A stretch of 64,000 bases of DNA, from assembly GCF_001641265.1 (NCBI RefSeq), contig NW_020167542.1:124001-188000 (forward strand), in the 5' to 3' direction. Each line of letters starts with the position of its first letter. Positions within the stretch are counted from its first letter, which is position 1. Below the pieces are notes generated by a model. It did no database searches. It had not been told where the DNA came from and saw only the letters and a program-made list of their open reading frames with translations. Below, piece after piece: positions 44,041-55,131 of the stretch. The DNA comes from Pseudogymnoascus destructans (taxonomy: Eukaryota; Ascomycota; Leotiomycetes; Thelebolales; Thelebolaceae). The translations under genes were made by a program, and so were the position numbers.

Positions 44041-46182
44041 CTATTTTACCCTCGGCTGCAATGTGCTCCAGCGCGTGCGTACTGCGCCCTTAGTCCTGCC
44101 CGGGAACTTGCTGAAGATCCACTCCCAAGACTTGCCCTCCTTCTTGTACACTGATAAGCGCTGCTTGTCAAGCGGTGACCATTCACTGTATTTCCTATCG
44201 TCCGAACGGCCCACATTATCCTCGCTCGAATATGCATCACCATCGCTACCGGTATTAGGATCACCGTCGCCAAAACCATCGACATCGGACCTGCTTGACG
44301 CTGACCATTGACTATACTTTCTCTTGTCCGAACGTCCCAGTTCATCCTCGCTCGAACCGTCGCCAAAACTATAGTCAACGATGCGGCTTGACGCCTCTCG
44401 CCGCTGTGATGGAAAAGTGCTCGCGCTACGGCCTTTGTCTGCCCGGGTACGCCTTGCACTTAGCGGGACGAGGTATGCGTTTGTAGTAGACCTTACAGTC
44501 CTCCCACTTTGAGAAGGGCAGGAAGACGTACGCCGGCTAAAACCAGTCACCAAGAACAAATGTTGCTTTAGCTGCTTTATCGTGAGGTCCTTGGTATTCC
44601 CGGCATGACCAACGCACTCGATGAGTTTAGAGAATTGGCCGAAAGTGAATTCCGGCTCGTCACGATCGTCCTGAATGAGCGCCGAAAAGGAATAGTAATC
44701 CGGAGAATAGGGACGGAATGTGACCTCAGTGAGTAGTGGCCGGGTATGTTTGGATGATTCGCTGAGGGCGCCGCGGTCCAGAGAAGAATGGGGTGACGAG
44801 GGTAGTTGGCTGTCACCGTTGCAGACTGGGTGCCTCTGCGGGAAGCAATTTTTTCTCTGCTGGGTAGATCCAAGCTGAAGATGCTGCCCACGCTTCCGTT
44901 GCGTTGGGCTAATGTAAGATGAGAATGGCCGCTTCCGCTTAGTAGGGCATCGCCTCCGGTCGCTCTCGTCTGACTCAGCTTCGGTGGTACTGAGCTCGTC
45001 ATCGCTGTAATTGTCGCTGTTGCTTGTCGCTTGTTCTAGGCTTGGCTCCATGGATAGACTGCAGGGGGTGAGGATCCTGTGGCGCTTGGCTAAGCTGGTC
45101 CTTCTAATCACACTCGCGGGGAGATGGAGTTCGTCGCCCATTTCAGTTATTGGCGCTACCCTCGCCGTATTTTCGTCTGACTGTTGTAGTCCATTGCCAT
45201 TGCTATTGATATTCTCTTCTTCGTCTTGCTGCTGCGGAAGCATCTCCTCAGAGGTATTATTATCGAATTCAGGCTTAGCTTGCCTGCGATAGGCACAATC
45301 TGCCTGACTGATTCGGCCTTGTTGTGACAATCTAGGCCGGCGTGGAGACTGGTCGCAATGACGCGTGGAGAGAGACTTTGTTGTCTCGGACTCAGCACAA
45401 ACCATAAAAGGGTCTTCTGTGTTGATGCAGCTTTGCAATGGCTCGCTCGAGGGGCGCATAGAATCCAACATCGAGGATTCTTGGTCAGGATCGGAAGTAG
45501 GCGTTAGGATCGGATTGAGCACAGTTTCAGTGCGACTAAAATTCTCCTGGTCCCCGCTTACATTTCCCCAGTCAATTTCGTCCTCAGAGGCACAAAATTC
45601 GACATCTTGCAGTTCAATTGGATTGCCTACACAATAGCAAGAATCATGTCAGAGTTTGTCATGTGCGACAAAAGATATTAGGGGTGCTCACCTTGGTCAC
45701 CACTAGAACTGACGCTCGATACTGACGTGTCCTGGTCGATGGACCTGACCTTCGCCAAACATTCTTCCACAGCTCCTCGGATGTGTTCTTTACCTGGTTC
45801 CCCCAGGCCAAAGCCCGCCTTCTGTAGTTTGGTGTGCAAAAGCTCCTCGATTGTGGGGAGGTAGTCGTCGCCATAATCGCCACTGTTACCGAAGTATGCA
45901 TTGCTACTCTCAACTGAAATTCCCAAAGTTAGTCATGCCTGCTACAGCTAGCATTTAAGTCTCTCAAATACCTTGATATCCGGGCATGCCGCTGCCATTC
46001 TCATCAGTTGCTGCGCCTACTGCTGGCCATGGAGCGTCGAGTGCGACTCCCTTCTGCTTGGCGGGAGAGTGGTCGTTGAGGATACTGGATTGCTCTGGGA
46101 TAGGTTTGCGGCGAGCGTTCGCGCCCCGAGGACGCGAGGCAGTTGGCACATATTTATAAGGTATTGGGGCAAAGGTGGCCAT
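44041..46182 (-). CDS. Myb/SANT-like DNA-binding protein
   Basis: Exons 46182-45972, 45913-45692 and 45626-44041; introns of 58 nt (GTATTT...TTTCAG) and 65 nt (GTGAGC...GTAG), both phase 1, giving 672 residues. The last ~50 residues form a Myb-like helix-turn-helix (EWSPLDKQRLSVYKKEGKSW, then WIFSKFPGRTKGAVRTRWS, the GRT...R.RW hallmark). Just before it an acidic motif is duplicated (SSEDELGRSDKRKYSQWS and SSEDNVGRSDDRKYSEWS), so the second copy leads into the Myb repeat. The rest is Ser-rich and disordered with basic clusters (KRKRPF). Probably a nuclear DNA-binding protein. Confidence 0.75.
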
Positions 46183-47370
46183 GTTGAGCGCATCAAAATC
46201 GATTTGAATTATTTCACCAACTGTAGGCAGGGGATCGAAAGGCTCATATGTAGGCTTCTCGGTCGCATCGCCCTGCCCCTCCTGCCATCTTCCCGACTAA
46301 ATCTACACCAGGGCAAAAACCTCTGCATCTCGCGCAGGAATGTTCCCATGCATAATCGACCAATTACAACATCACAGTTCTGAGAGATTGCCATCCCGTG
46401 CCTGCTCAGCTCCGCGGCCTTGCCGACGACTGTACTGAGGTGGCCCCATGAACTCCGATCCCACGCAAATGACCTATCGAGTATATCGCAGTTCTCCACC
46501 AATGGTGGTGCAGCCCAGACCGAGCCAACGCGAGGTATTTACGCGACTGGCTACGTGCGGCAGCATGTGTGCCCCGAAGCGTCGCCGCACTTCAAACCTC
46601 CGGCGCTCTCTCCCTAAAGGGGCAGAAACAATGGTGCGATGACAACGCAGACTCAAAACTGCTCTGGCCTCGGCTGTTTCTGAGCCAATGTGACGCAGAT
46701 GCAAGGCGGTGACTCGGAGACGCACACGTCACAGCGCACAGCCAGTCGTGAAAATGCCTGACGTTGGCTAGGCTCCTCGAGACGGTCACGCTGCAGTCGG
46801 ACACCCCATCCAGCTCGAATCCGCAACGATCCTACCTCCATAACTTCGACGCTGTGACTGCGGCACCTCAATCTCCTGCACGCTCTGCCTGAAGGGGAAG
46901 GACAACGGTGCATAACGAGGCGGATTCAAGGGCGCTCCGACCTCAGCCCCTCCTGAGCCCGCATCACGAGCCAATGTGAGTCAGATTCAACGCGCTGAGC
47001 GCCGTCGGAGTGAATATGGGTTATGATATGGAGGCAAGATCGTCGCGGATTCGAGCCGGATGCGGTGTCTGGCTGCGGTGCTGCTGTCGAGGGGAGCTTG
47101 GCAGCAGTGGGACAGCAGCAGAAGGGCTGAAAGGCGCCCACCGTGAGCGCATGTCAGGCAACGGAGCGTCGCAAGCGAAGCGGTGTGTGTTGGCTGTCGG
47201 GGAATGGAGAGAGTGAAGGGAAGGGAAGAAAAGGAGAGTGGTGAGGGTGAATCTTTATACCCCGCGAAAGCGGCGGTGCGTCCGTGCACGCGCCTTGCCT
47301 AATGCGGGGGGGGGTTCCTGATGCGGGCGGACGCGGTTTCCTGATGCGCACTTGCCGCGTGTTATTTTAC
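46183..47370. other. GC-rich intergenic region with degenerate repeats
   Basis: Two diverged direct copies share CTCT.CCT.AAGGGG, ACAA.GGTGC and GAGCCAATGTGA (46600-46700 and 46890-46985). An inverted pair lies at 46795-46850 and 47020-47085 (GCGGATTCGAGC core). No gene supported. Confidence 0.5.
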
Positions 47371-48749
47371 CAAAGTATTCAGTATATCCTTCAGAGCGGT
47401 AAAGCCTATAATATAGACTCCTTTACTAAACACGTGAGCAGGAATAAGTAGCGTAAAAGATAGGGCTGACCACATATGACCACAAGTGCTTCAGTCACAC
47501 TGTATCTTTACATTATTAACATCAAAGTTCATTATTTATAATGCCACCAAAAGAGTACGCTCCACAAAAGAAGCTTAAGGCAAATTATAGGCTACAAGTG
47601 AAGATAGATGTGGAGCTATAGCATCAATGAGTGAAGATGTTTCTGCTACAGCAAGAGATAAAGACCTTCAGCAGGAGCATGAGAAGATAGCATTACTTCG
47701 GTTAGCCGACCAGTTTTTCACCTCAAAAGGACGTTCACTAGAAGAGGTCGCTCATGATGAAGCTAGGGCATATGATTTAGTCTCTCCTGTTATATGGGTT
47801 GCATTAATGGTAGTATATAGATTACAACGGCGTCAGCAAGCTACAAACGCACCAACAGAGCCTTCCTTCGCCTGAGTCCCATCACCAATAAAGATGCAGT
47901 TAGATGTAACTTATCTCTATAAACATTCTTTTGCACCGAGCGGCGCATCATCATCTACGTTACGGCAAGATCTTGCCGATGCAGAAATAGCAATTCATCA
48001 GAAACAGCCAGGACAGTTAGTTAGCACTGAAACTCCAAGCTTCCCCCTCTTCCGGAACGCAGCACTTGAGGGTATCCTTCCTCAAGATATGGTAGTACCT
48101 ATACAAAGCAAAAAGACGAAGGGACAACCTCAATGGCTACGTATTTAGATCCTGTTTAGATATAGAGCCTACGGTCATAGATTATGAATAAAGAGATGGT
48201 TATACCATATAAATAAGCTATAGTATTGTGTTGACCATAGAGTAGAGCATTAAATATTATATCCTTTATTTTATTAAATATATAAAACTTATATTCCCCC
48301 CTTAATACTAATGTAATGGTGTATTATAAATTAATATAATTGAAGTAATAGCATCATACTACAGTATTAACTATATTAAGGTTTATATGATAGGGTAGAA
48401 CAGTAGTAAATGGTTGTGGTGTGGTAGAAACATAGAGTTGAGAGGCATACTCTGTCATCGTGATTTTGGAAAATTTGCTCCGCTTTGCCGCTATTTACCA
48501 TACAAATACCAGTAGTAGCGAAAGGTGCAGAACTAGCTAGAATCATGATGAGAATTGTGATTTTGGACTGTCATCATAGTAGCCAATAGTAGTGTTAAAG
48601 TAAGAAGTGGCCCCATAACTTTATGGGAGAGCTTTGATGGTACCAAAACTGCAGCGAAGCCTACAGTAATACAGCACCTACAATTAGAACACAGGCTTTT
48701 ACAGGCTTCTACCATTCACCCTAGCACTTGTTTTATATCGCTACATAGG
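47371..48749. other. AT-rich region with two unassigned open frames
   Basis: Composition drops sharply from GC-rich to AT-rich at about 47360. Open frames at 47627-47875 (EKIALLRLADQFFTSKGRSL) and 47894-48148 are adjacent and may be one broken gene, possibly a mobile-element remnant. 48200-48470 is AT-rich with no feature. Confidence 0.35.
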
Positions 48750-48751
48750 TA

Positions 48752-49122
48752 ACGTAAGTCGTGGCATAAGCGGCGATCTGGCGTAAGCAGCGATAAGTAC
48801 CCTTATATACAACTTTGTTTGGAAAGGTACTTCTACATCCAAAACCAAAACCTTAAATAGCTCCATGGATAAAAATCGTTAGGCTTAGCTGTTCAATATT
48901 TAGGTTCTATATATAGGCCTTTACCTAATATAAAAACGCTAGTATTGCTAGTGTGATTATTATGCTTCTATTAGTAGGAGAAGATTGCTCATACAAATAT
49001 TTGTATGAGGAAAACTTAACCATTAAATTAGCATTGCAAAAAGACACTAGCAATACTAGTGTTTTTATATTAGGTAAATGCCTATATATAGAACCTAAAT
49101 ATTGAACAGCTAAGACTTACGT
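48752..49122. mobile_element. MITE family 1, copy A (shortened right arm)
   Basis: Starts ACGTAAGTCG after TA (48750-48751), ends ACTTACGT before TA (49123-49124). Two 17-bp iterons follow the left terminus (TGGCATAAGCGGCGATC / TGGCGTAAGCAGCGATA). Compared with copy B the outer part of the right arm is deleted except for the last ~8 bp. Confidence 0.85.
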
Positions 49123-49124
49123 TA

Positions 49125-49289
49125 ACGTAACTCATGGCGTAACGGGACGGATGGCGTAACGGGATGCTTTGCCAGAGCCACCCGCACCCCACCAAAACCA
49201 AGGTCACATGACCAAAATTAAAACGTTAATAACTTTTGTAATAATGCTTATAACACTTAATCCTCTTAGACTATTACTCTTTATAGTCT
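49125..49289. mobile_element. MITE family 2, copy B, left part only
   Basis: Starts ACGTAACTCA with iterons TGGCGTAACGGGACGGA / TGGCGTAACGGGATGCT and matches 52656-52820. Interrupted at an internal TA (49290-49291) by transposon P1; its right half is missing. Confidence 0.85.
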
Positions 49290-49291
49290 TA

Positions 49292-51447
49292 ACGTAGGTC
49301 GTGGCCATACCGGGGCCATGGCCATACTGGGATGGTGAGGTAAGCGAGCACTTAACTAACCCATCAAACCCATCAACCAACACACCAAACCTATCAATTA
49401 CCCCATTATTATGGTACGCAAACGGAGTTTAAAAGCTCAAGAACGCGATATTCTAATACTTGAAGCAGTAGCTGGAGTAAAATCTGGTTTATATAAAACT
49501 GCAAATGCTGCTGCAAAGGCCTTACACCTAAGGCCTGATACAGTTGTTAGCCGCATTAAAGGGCGACATACCTCACATAAAGAAGCACATTTAAAACATC
49601 AATTACTCTCCCAAACCCAAGAAAAGACCCTTTTAAAATGGATCAAAAATCTTACTGCAAGTGGTTACGCTCCTAGCCATCGCATATTACGTGAGGTTGC
49701 AGAGGAAGTGCGGTCAAACAAGTGTCGGGTCTTCCAAACCCAGGTGAGCCAACCTACAGAGTTAACCAGCTCAGTCAAGTCAACTACCAACCCATCAAAC
49801 CTGCCATAGACTGGCAGACTCGGCTATTTCTAACTAGTGGCTTGGCAGACCCCATCAAACCAACCGGCTCAGCAGCAGTCCTGACCAACTCAGCAGTCCC
49901 GACCGACTCAGCAGTCCCGACCAACTCAGCAGACCCGACCAACTCAACAGACACAAACTCAACAACCACAACTCCAACTACCTAAGTTACCACTTGGGCA
50001 AGATTGGGTGCCACGGTTCATTCAGAGGCATCCTAACTTACGTGTTAAGCTAGGAAGAAGGGTTGAGGCACAAAGGATGAATGGGGTCACAAAGCAGGTG
50101 TTGAAGGGGTGGTTTGACGCGTACAAGAGCCTCACAACAGAGCAAAAAATCCAAAACTACAACACCTACAACATGGATGAGACTGGATTTTCAATTGGAA
50201 CAATGCAATCTACACGAATTATAGTCGATTCTACACTTAGGACGCGTTTTCAGGCACATCCAGGAAGGCAGGAATGGGTCTCTGCTGTTGAGTGCATCTG
50301 CATGGATGGAACAACCACCGACCCCCTCATTATCTTCAAGGGACAGAATGTACTACAGAGCTGGATTCCAAAGGATGTTATAAGCAAATGGCACTTCTCT
50401 GCAAATACAAAAGGATGGACAAGCAATCTTCATGGATATGAGTGGCTAAAACGCGTTTTTGAGCCTTCTACAAGAGCAAAAGCAACACTTCCAAATGGAC
50501 AACTACAACAAAGGCTCCTTATTTGTGATGGCCATGACAGCCATATAAGCCGGAGCTTCATATCACACTGCATACAGAATCGCATATCGCTCCTTATACT
50601 ACCTCCACATACCTCACATATACTCCAACCACTTGATGTTGCAATTTTTGGACCTTTGAAAAGACACCTCACAACAGCCCTCTCACACCTTAATGAGGCG
50701 CAGCTCCTACGCATACAGAAAGCAGAATGGATGGATGCATACATACAAGCAAGAGCAGCTGCATTTTCAAATTCAAATATAACTTCTGCTTGGAGAGGGA
50801 GTGGGCTACAGCCATTTCAACCGCAGACAGTTATCCGCGCAGCTACGCTTCCTACAACAGATGCAGTAATAGTGCGGCCAAAGACTCCAACAGAGCATGA
50901 CATTTTTGAGAAAGTATTTCTGAACAGCAGTCCACCTGATTTTTCAACACTTCACAAAGCAAATACAGTACTCTCTTCTACAATAAGTCGTGGCATTCTC
51001 AACACTCCTACAAAGCGATATATTCATAAGTTAGCAGATGAGACAGAGCGGCTCAATACATGCCACATACTACAACAAAGGGAGACAGATAACTTGCGCT
51101 CAATTATTCAGAAGCGCAGAGTACAAAATAAGGGCAAGAGAGCAGTTTTGAAGGGTCAATTCCACATCACAACTGAGGAGTTGCAGTCGCAAGTAGCAGA
51201 AGCAGAAGCAGCAACAACAGCTACATCACAAAAGTCGAAAATATCAACAACTCCACAAGTTACAACATCTATAATTGATCTAATTGATGATGGGAGTGAG
51301 GAGGAGCTATTTGACAGTGATATAGATGAATTAGCATGGTAATGGTAGAACTATTTTCAATTATTTTGAAGCTGCTCATATTTTGAAGGGGTGGCTTACC
51401 CCACCATCCCGGTATGGCCATGGCCCCGGTATGGCCACGACCTACGT
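49292..51447 (+). mobile_element. Transposon P1 (pogo/Fot type)
   Basis: 2156 bp, TA at both sides (49290-49291, 51448-51449). Terminus ACGTAGGTCG plus iterons TGGCCATACCGGGGCCA / TGGCCATACTGGGATGG at left, and near-identical inverted at right. Encodes a transposase on the plus strand. Nearly identical to P4. Confidence 0.9.
49411..51342 (+). pseudogene. P1 transposase with a nonsense codon
   Basis: Exon 1 49411-49743 (MVRKRSLKAQERDILILEAV, CENP-B-type HTH) and exon 2 49849-51342, across a 105-nt intron (GTGAGC...CTAAC...GGCAG). The DDE domain has YNMDETGFSIG, ICDGHDSHIS and LQPLDVAIFGPLK blocks. Twelve codons into exon 2 a TGA (49882-49884) stands where P4 has CGA, so the protein is probably truncated in the Gln/Pro linker. 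Confidence 0.85.
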
Positions 51448-51449
51448 TA

Positions 51450-52653
51450 GTTGTCCATTTGGAAGTGTTGCTTTTGCTCTTGTAGAAGGCTCAAAAACGC
51501 GTTTTAGCCACTCATATCCATGAAGATTGCTTGTCCATCCTTTTGTATTTGCAAAGAAGTGCCATTTGCTTATAACATCCTTTGGAATCCAGCTCTGTAG
51601 TACATTCTGTCCCTTGAAGATAATGAGGGGGTCGGTGGTTGTTCCATCCATGCAGATGCACTCAACAGCAGAGACCCATTCCTGCCTTCCTGGATGTGCC
51701 TGAAAACGCGTCCTAAGTGTAGAATCGACTATAATTCGTGTAGATTGCATTGTTCCAATTGAAAATCCAGTCTCATCCATATTGTAGGTGTTGTAGTTTT
51801 CGATTTTTAGCTCTGTTGTGAGGCTCTTGTACGCGTCAAACCACCCCTTCAACACCTGCTTTGTGACCCCATTCATCCTTTGTGCCTCAACCCTTCTTCC
51901 TAGCTTAACACGTAAGTTAGGATGCCTCTGAATGAACCGTGGCACCCAATCTTGCCCAAGTGGTAACTTAGGTAGTTGGAGTTGTGGTTGTTGAGTTTGT
52001 GTCTGTTGAGTTGGTCGGGTCTGCTGAGTTGGTCGGGACTGCTGAGTCGGTCGGGACTGCTGAGTTGGTCGGGACTGCTGCTGAGCCGGTTGGTTTGATG
52101 GGGTCTGCCAAGCCACTAGTTAGAAATAGCCGAGTCTGCCAGTCTATGGCAGGTTTGATGGGTTGGTAGTTGACTTGACTGAGCTGGTTAACTCTGTAGG
52201 TTGGCTCACCTGGGTTTGGAAGACCCGACACTTGTTTGACCGGACTTCCTCTGCAACCTCACGTAATATGCGATGGCTAGGAGCGTAACCACTTGCAGTA
52301 AGATTTTTGATCCATTTTAAAAGGGTCTTTTCTTGGGTTTGGGAGATGTTTTAAATGTGCTTCTTTATGTGAGGTATGTCGCCCTTTAATGCGGCTAACA
52401 ACTGTATCAGGCCTTAGATGTAAGGCCTTTGCAGCAGCATTTGCAGTTTTATATAAACCAGATTTTACTCCAGCTACTGCTTCAAGTATTAGAATATCGC
52501 GTTCTTGAGCTTTTAAACTCCATTTGCGTACCATAATAATGGGGTAATTGATAGGTTTGGTGTGTTGGTTGATGGGTTTGATGGGGTAGTTAAGTGCTCG
52601 CTTACCTCACCATCCCGGTATGGCCATGGCCCCGGTATGGCCACGACCTACGT
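51450..52653 (-). mobile_element. Transposon P2, truncated copy
   Basis: Same family as P1/P4. The N-terminal-side terminus is intact at 52653 next to TA (52654-52655); the C-terminal half is missing, cut at GTTGTCC (51450) beside the right end of P1. The transposase (52534-51450) also has an 8-bp deletion in exon 1 (near 52345) that shifts the frame. Confidence 0.85.
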
Positions 52654-52655
52654 TA

Positions 52656-53644
52656 ACGTAACTCGTGGCGTAATGGGACGGATGGCGTAACGGGACGCTT
52701 TGCCAGAGCCACCCGCACCCCACCAAAACCAAGGTCACATGACCAAAATTAAAATGTTAATAACTTTTGTAATAATGCTTATGACGCTTAATCCTCTTAG
52801 ACTATTACTCTTTATATCATAACGTAAGTCGTGGCATAAGCGGCGATCTGGCGTAAGCGGCGATAAGTACCCTTATATACAACTTTGTATGGAAAGGTAC
52901 TTCTACATCCAAAACTAAAACCTTAAATAGCTCCATGGATAAAAATCGTTAGGCTTAGCTGTTCAATATTTAGGTTCTATATATAGGCCTTTACCTAATA
53001 TAAAAACGCTAGTATTGCTAGTGTGATTATTATGCTTCTATTAGTAGGAGAATATTGCTCATACAAATATTTGTATGAGGAAAACTTAACCTTTAAATTA
53101 GCATTGCAAAAAGACACTAGCAATACTAGCGTTTTTATATTAGGTAAAGGCCTATATATAGAACCTAAATATTGAACAGCTAAGCCTAACGATTTTTATC
53201 CATGGAGCTATTTAAGGTTTTAGTTTTGGATGTAGAAGTACCTTTCCATACAAAGTTGTATATAAGGGTACTTATCGCCGCTTACGCCAGATCGCCGCTT
53301 ATGCCACGACTTACATTACTCTAACATGTGTAAAAACGCTAGTAGTACTAGTTTTGTTTTACAAAAGATATTAAAGCTTATATTTTACTATATAAAATAT
53401 TTATATGGTAAAAATTAAACTATAAATAACTACTTAATAAGAAGAGCTTACACTCTAGCAAATTCGGCTATAAGAAATAAGACTATAAAGAGTAATAGTC
53501 TAAGAGGATTAAGTGTTATAAGCATTATTACAAAAGTTATTAACATTTTAATTTTGGTCATGTGACCTTGGTTTTGGTGGGGTGCGGGTGGCTCTGGCAA
53601 AGCGTCCCGTTATGCCATCCGTCCCGTTACGCCACGAGTTACGT
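52656..53644. mobile_element. MITE family 2, copy A, with nested MITE family 1
   Basis: Terminus ACGTAACTCG, iterons TGGCGTAATGGGACGGA / TGGCGTAACGGGACGCT; inverted arms of ~165 bp; TA at 52654-52655 and 53645-53646. Without the nested insertion it is ~492 bp. Confidence 0.88.
52822..53316. mobile_element. MITE family 1, copy B (complete foldback)
   Basis: 495 bp with inverted arms of ~200 bp, nearly perfect, and a ~90-bp centre. TA at 52820-52821 and 53317-53318. Terminus ACGTAAGTCG / ATGTAAGTCG, iterons TGGCATAAGCGGCGATC / TGGCGTAAGCGGCGATA. Confidence 0.92.
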
Positions 53645-53646
53645 TA

Positions 53647-55106
53647 GTAAGTGACCCTCCATCTTGGACACGTGTACGCTTGGCTTTCCGACGCTTTGAA
53701 AGTGCTGTGTTGGCCTTTCGAAGGGTACGGACCTCCTCTTGTATAAGGGTCATTTGGTGCGCAATGCGGTCTGTACCCTTCACCAGCTGCTTTACAGCTG
53801 AAAAAATCGTTGTTGGGGAGCTTCCTTGATGAATTCCAATTCTATTCTGTACAAACTTAGACTGCAAAATTGCATCAGCTGGGGTTTGTGGCGTTTGAGG
53901 GACCCAAGGGTCAGCCTCTAGTAGGGGGGATCCAGTTGGTGTTGGCGTCCGTAACTTGATATCAAGCTTTGAGAGAACTGCTTCTGGGTTGTACGGGACA
54001 AGGCCAGTACCTCGAAAGCCAGCTAGGATATTTTCAGTTGTCATTGTATGGTCGTGGGCAGCCTTGAATGCAATAAAGAACTCAATCTTAGTGATATGGG
54101 TAATAGAGGCCTTAATGAAGACCTCAAGTTCTCGACCATACATTCGCTTTAGTACACTAAAACACCCAACATCAAGAGGCTGGGTAAGATGTGAGGAGTG
54201 CGCAGGGAGACAGAGCGTAATAATGTTGTTCTCCTTGCAGTACATATCAAACTGGGCAGATAGGTGGCTCTCATGGCCATCTAGGACAATCATCCGCCAG
54301 ACCCCTTGTGTTCGTACACGTGTATGCTGATTAAAGTGTTTTATCCAGTCTAGACCTGTATCATTGTCGGTCCAGCCATTTGGTGAGGTCTTGATGGCCC
54401 AAGTAGGTGGAAGGCCGCACTCTGTGTACCAAGGCGCAAGGTGATGCTTGCCTTGTACAATCAAGTATGCAGGCACTACAAAGCCATCTGCACTCACACA
54501 TTCAATCGCTGTTGCCCATTCCCGATTACCAGACTGAAGCTGCTTTGCTCGGCCTTTTCGATCTGAGCTCGTAACAACCATATTCCCACAGATAACACCC
54601 ATCATAAAGCCCGTCTCATCAAAGTTGTAGAAGTCAGCATCCTGGATGCTGTACTTCGCCTGCATGTTCTTTACCAGCTCAAACCACTTTCTTATACAAT
54701 CAGGATCTTCGCAGAGGGCTCTCTGGAGGTCGTACGCACGAGAGAGACGCGTCTTAAGCTTTGGTTCATTGTGTACAAAGCGGTAGGGCCAGTTTTTTCC
54801 AACTGGGGGTTCACGACGCGTCGCACGGAGGAGATTCGCTATATCTCGTACATCCTCAATTCGAGGTGGAAATCCTCGCGAATCTAGGTCAAGTACGTAT
54901 CGTATGAGCTCCTCTTCCTCAATTGGGGTCAATGGACGTTGTTTGTCACGTCTACCAGCTCGTGGTTGGCTTCCGTGTATGCGACGGGTAAGTGTTACAT
55001 GTGGGACCTCATATAGCTGCGCAGCACGTCGGATGGACAGTTTGTGGGGTGATTTGGTAGCTTGAATGGCTAGTAAAACTCGGCCTTCATTAGCTTTCTG
55101 AGGCAT
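53647..55106 (-). pseudogene. P5 transposase main body (pogo/Fot type), 3' end displaced
   Basis: Starts MPQKANEGRVLLAIQ. HTH/CENP-B-type region to ~residue 140, then DDE blocks FYNFDETGFMMG, VLDGHESHLS and LTQPLDVGCFSVLKR. The frame is intact until codons GGSLT, where MITE family 2 begins at a TA. The expected C terminus is found at 60418-60622 on the opposite strand; the two join in frame as GGSLT-I-EDAQ, as in relatives. The 5' leader is interrupted by P3. Confidence 0.8.
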
Positions 55107-55131
55107 CTTTTTGTTGTGGTGTGGTGGAGTA

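Noticed and set aside
46900..47100. tRNA gene, from the GATTCGAGCC-like motif
   Set aside because: No cloverleaf pairs around it and no matching A box; the motif belongs to an inverted repeat.
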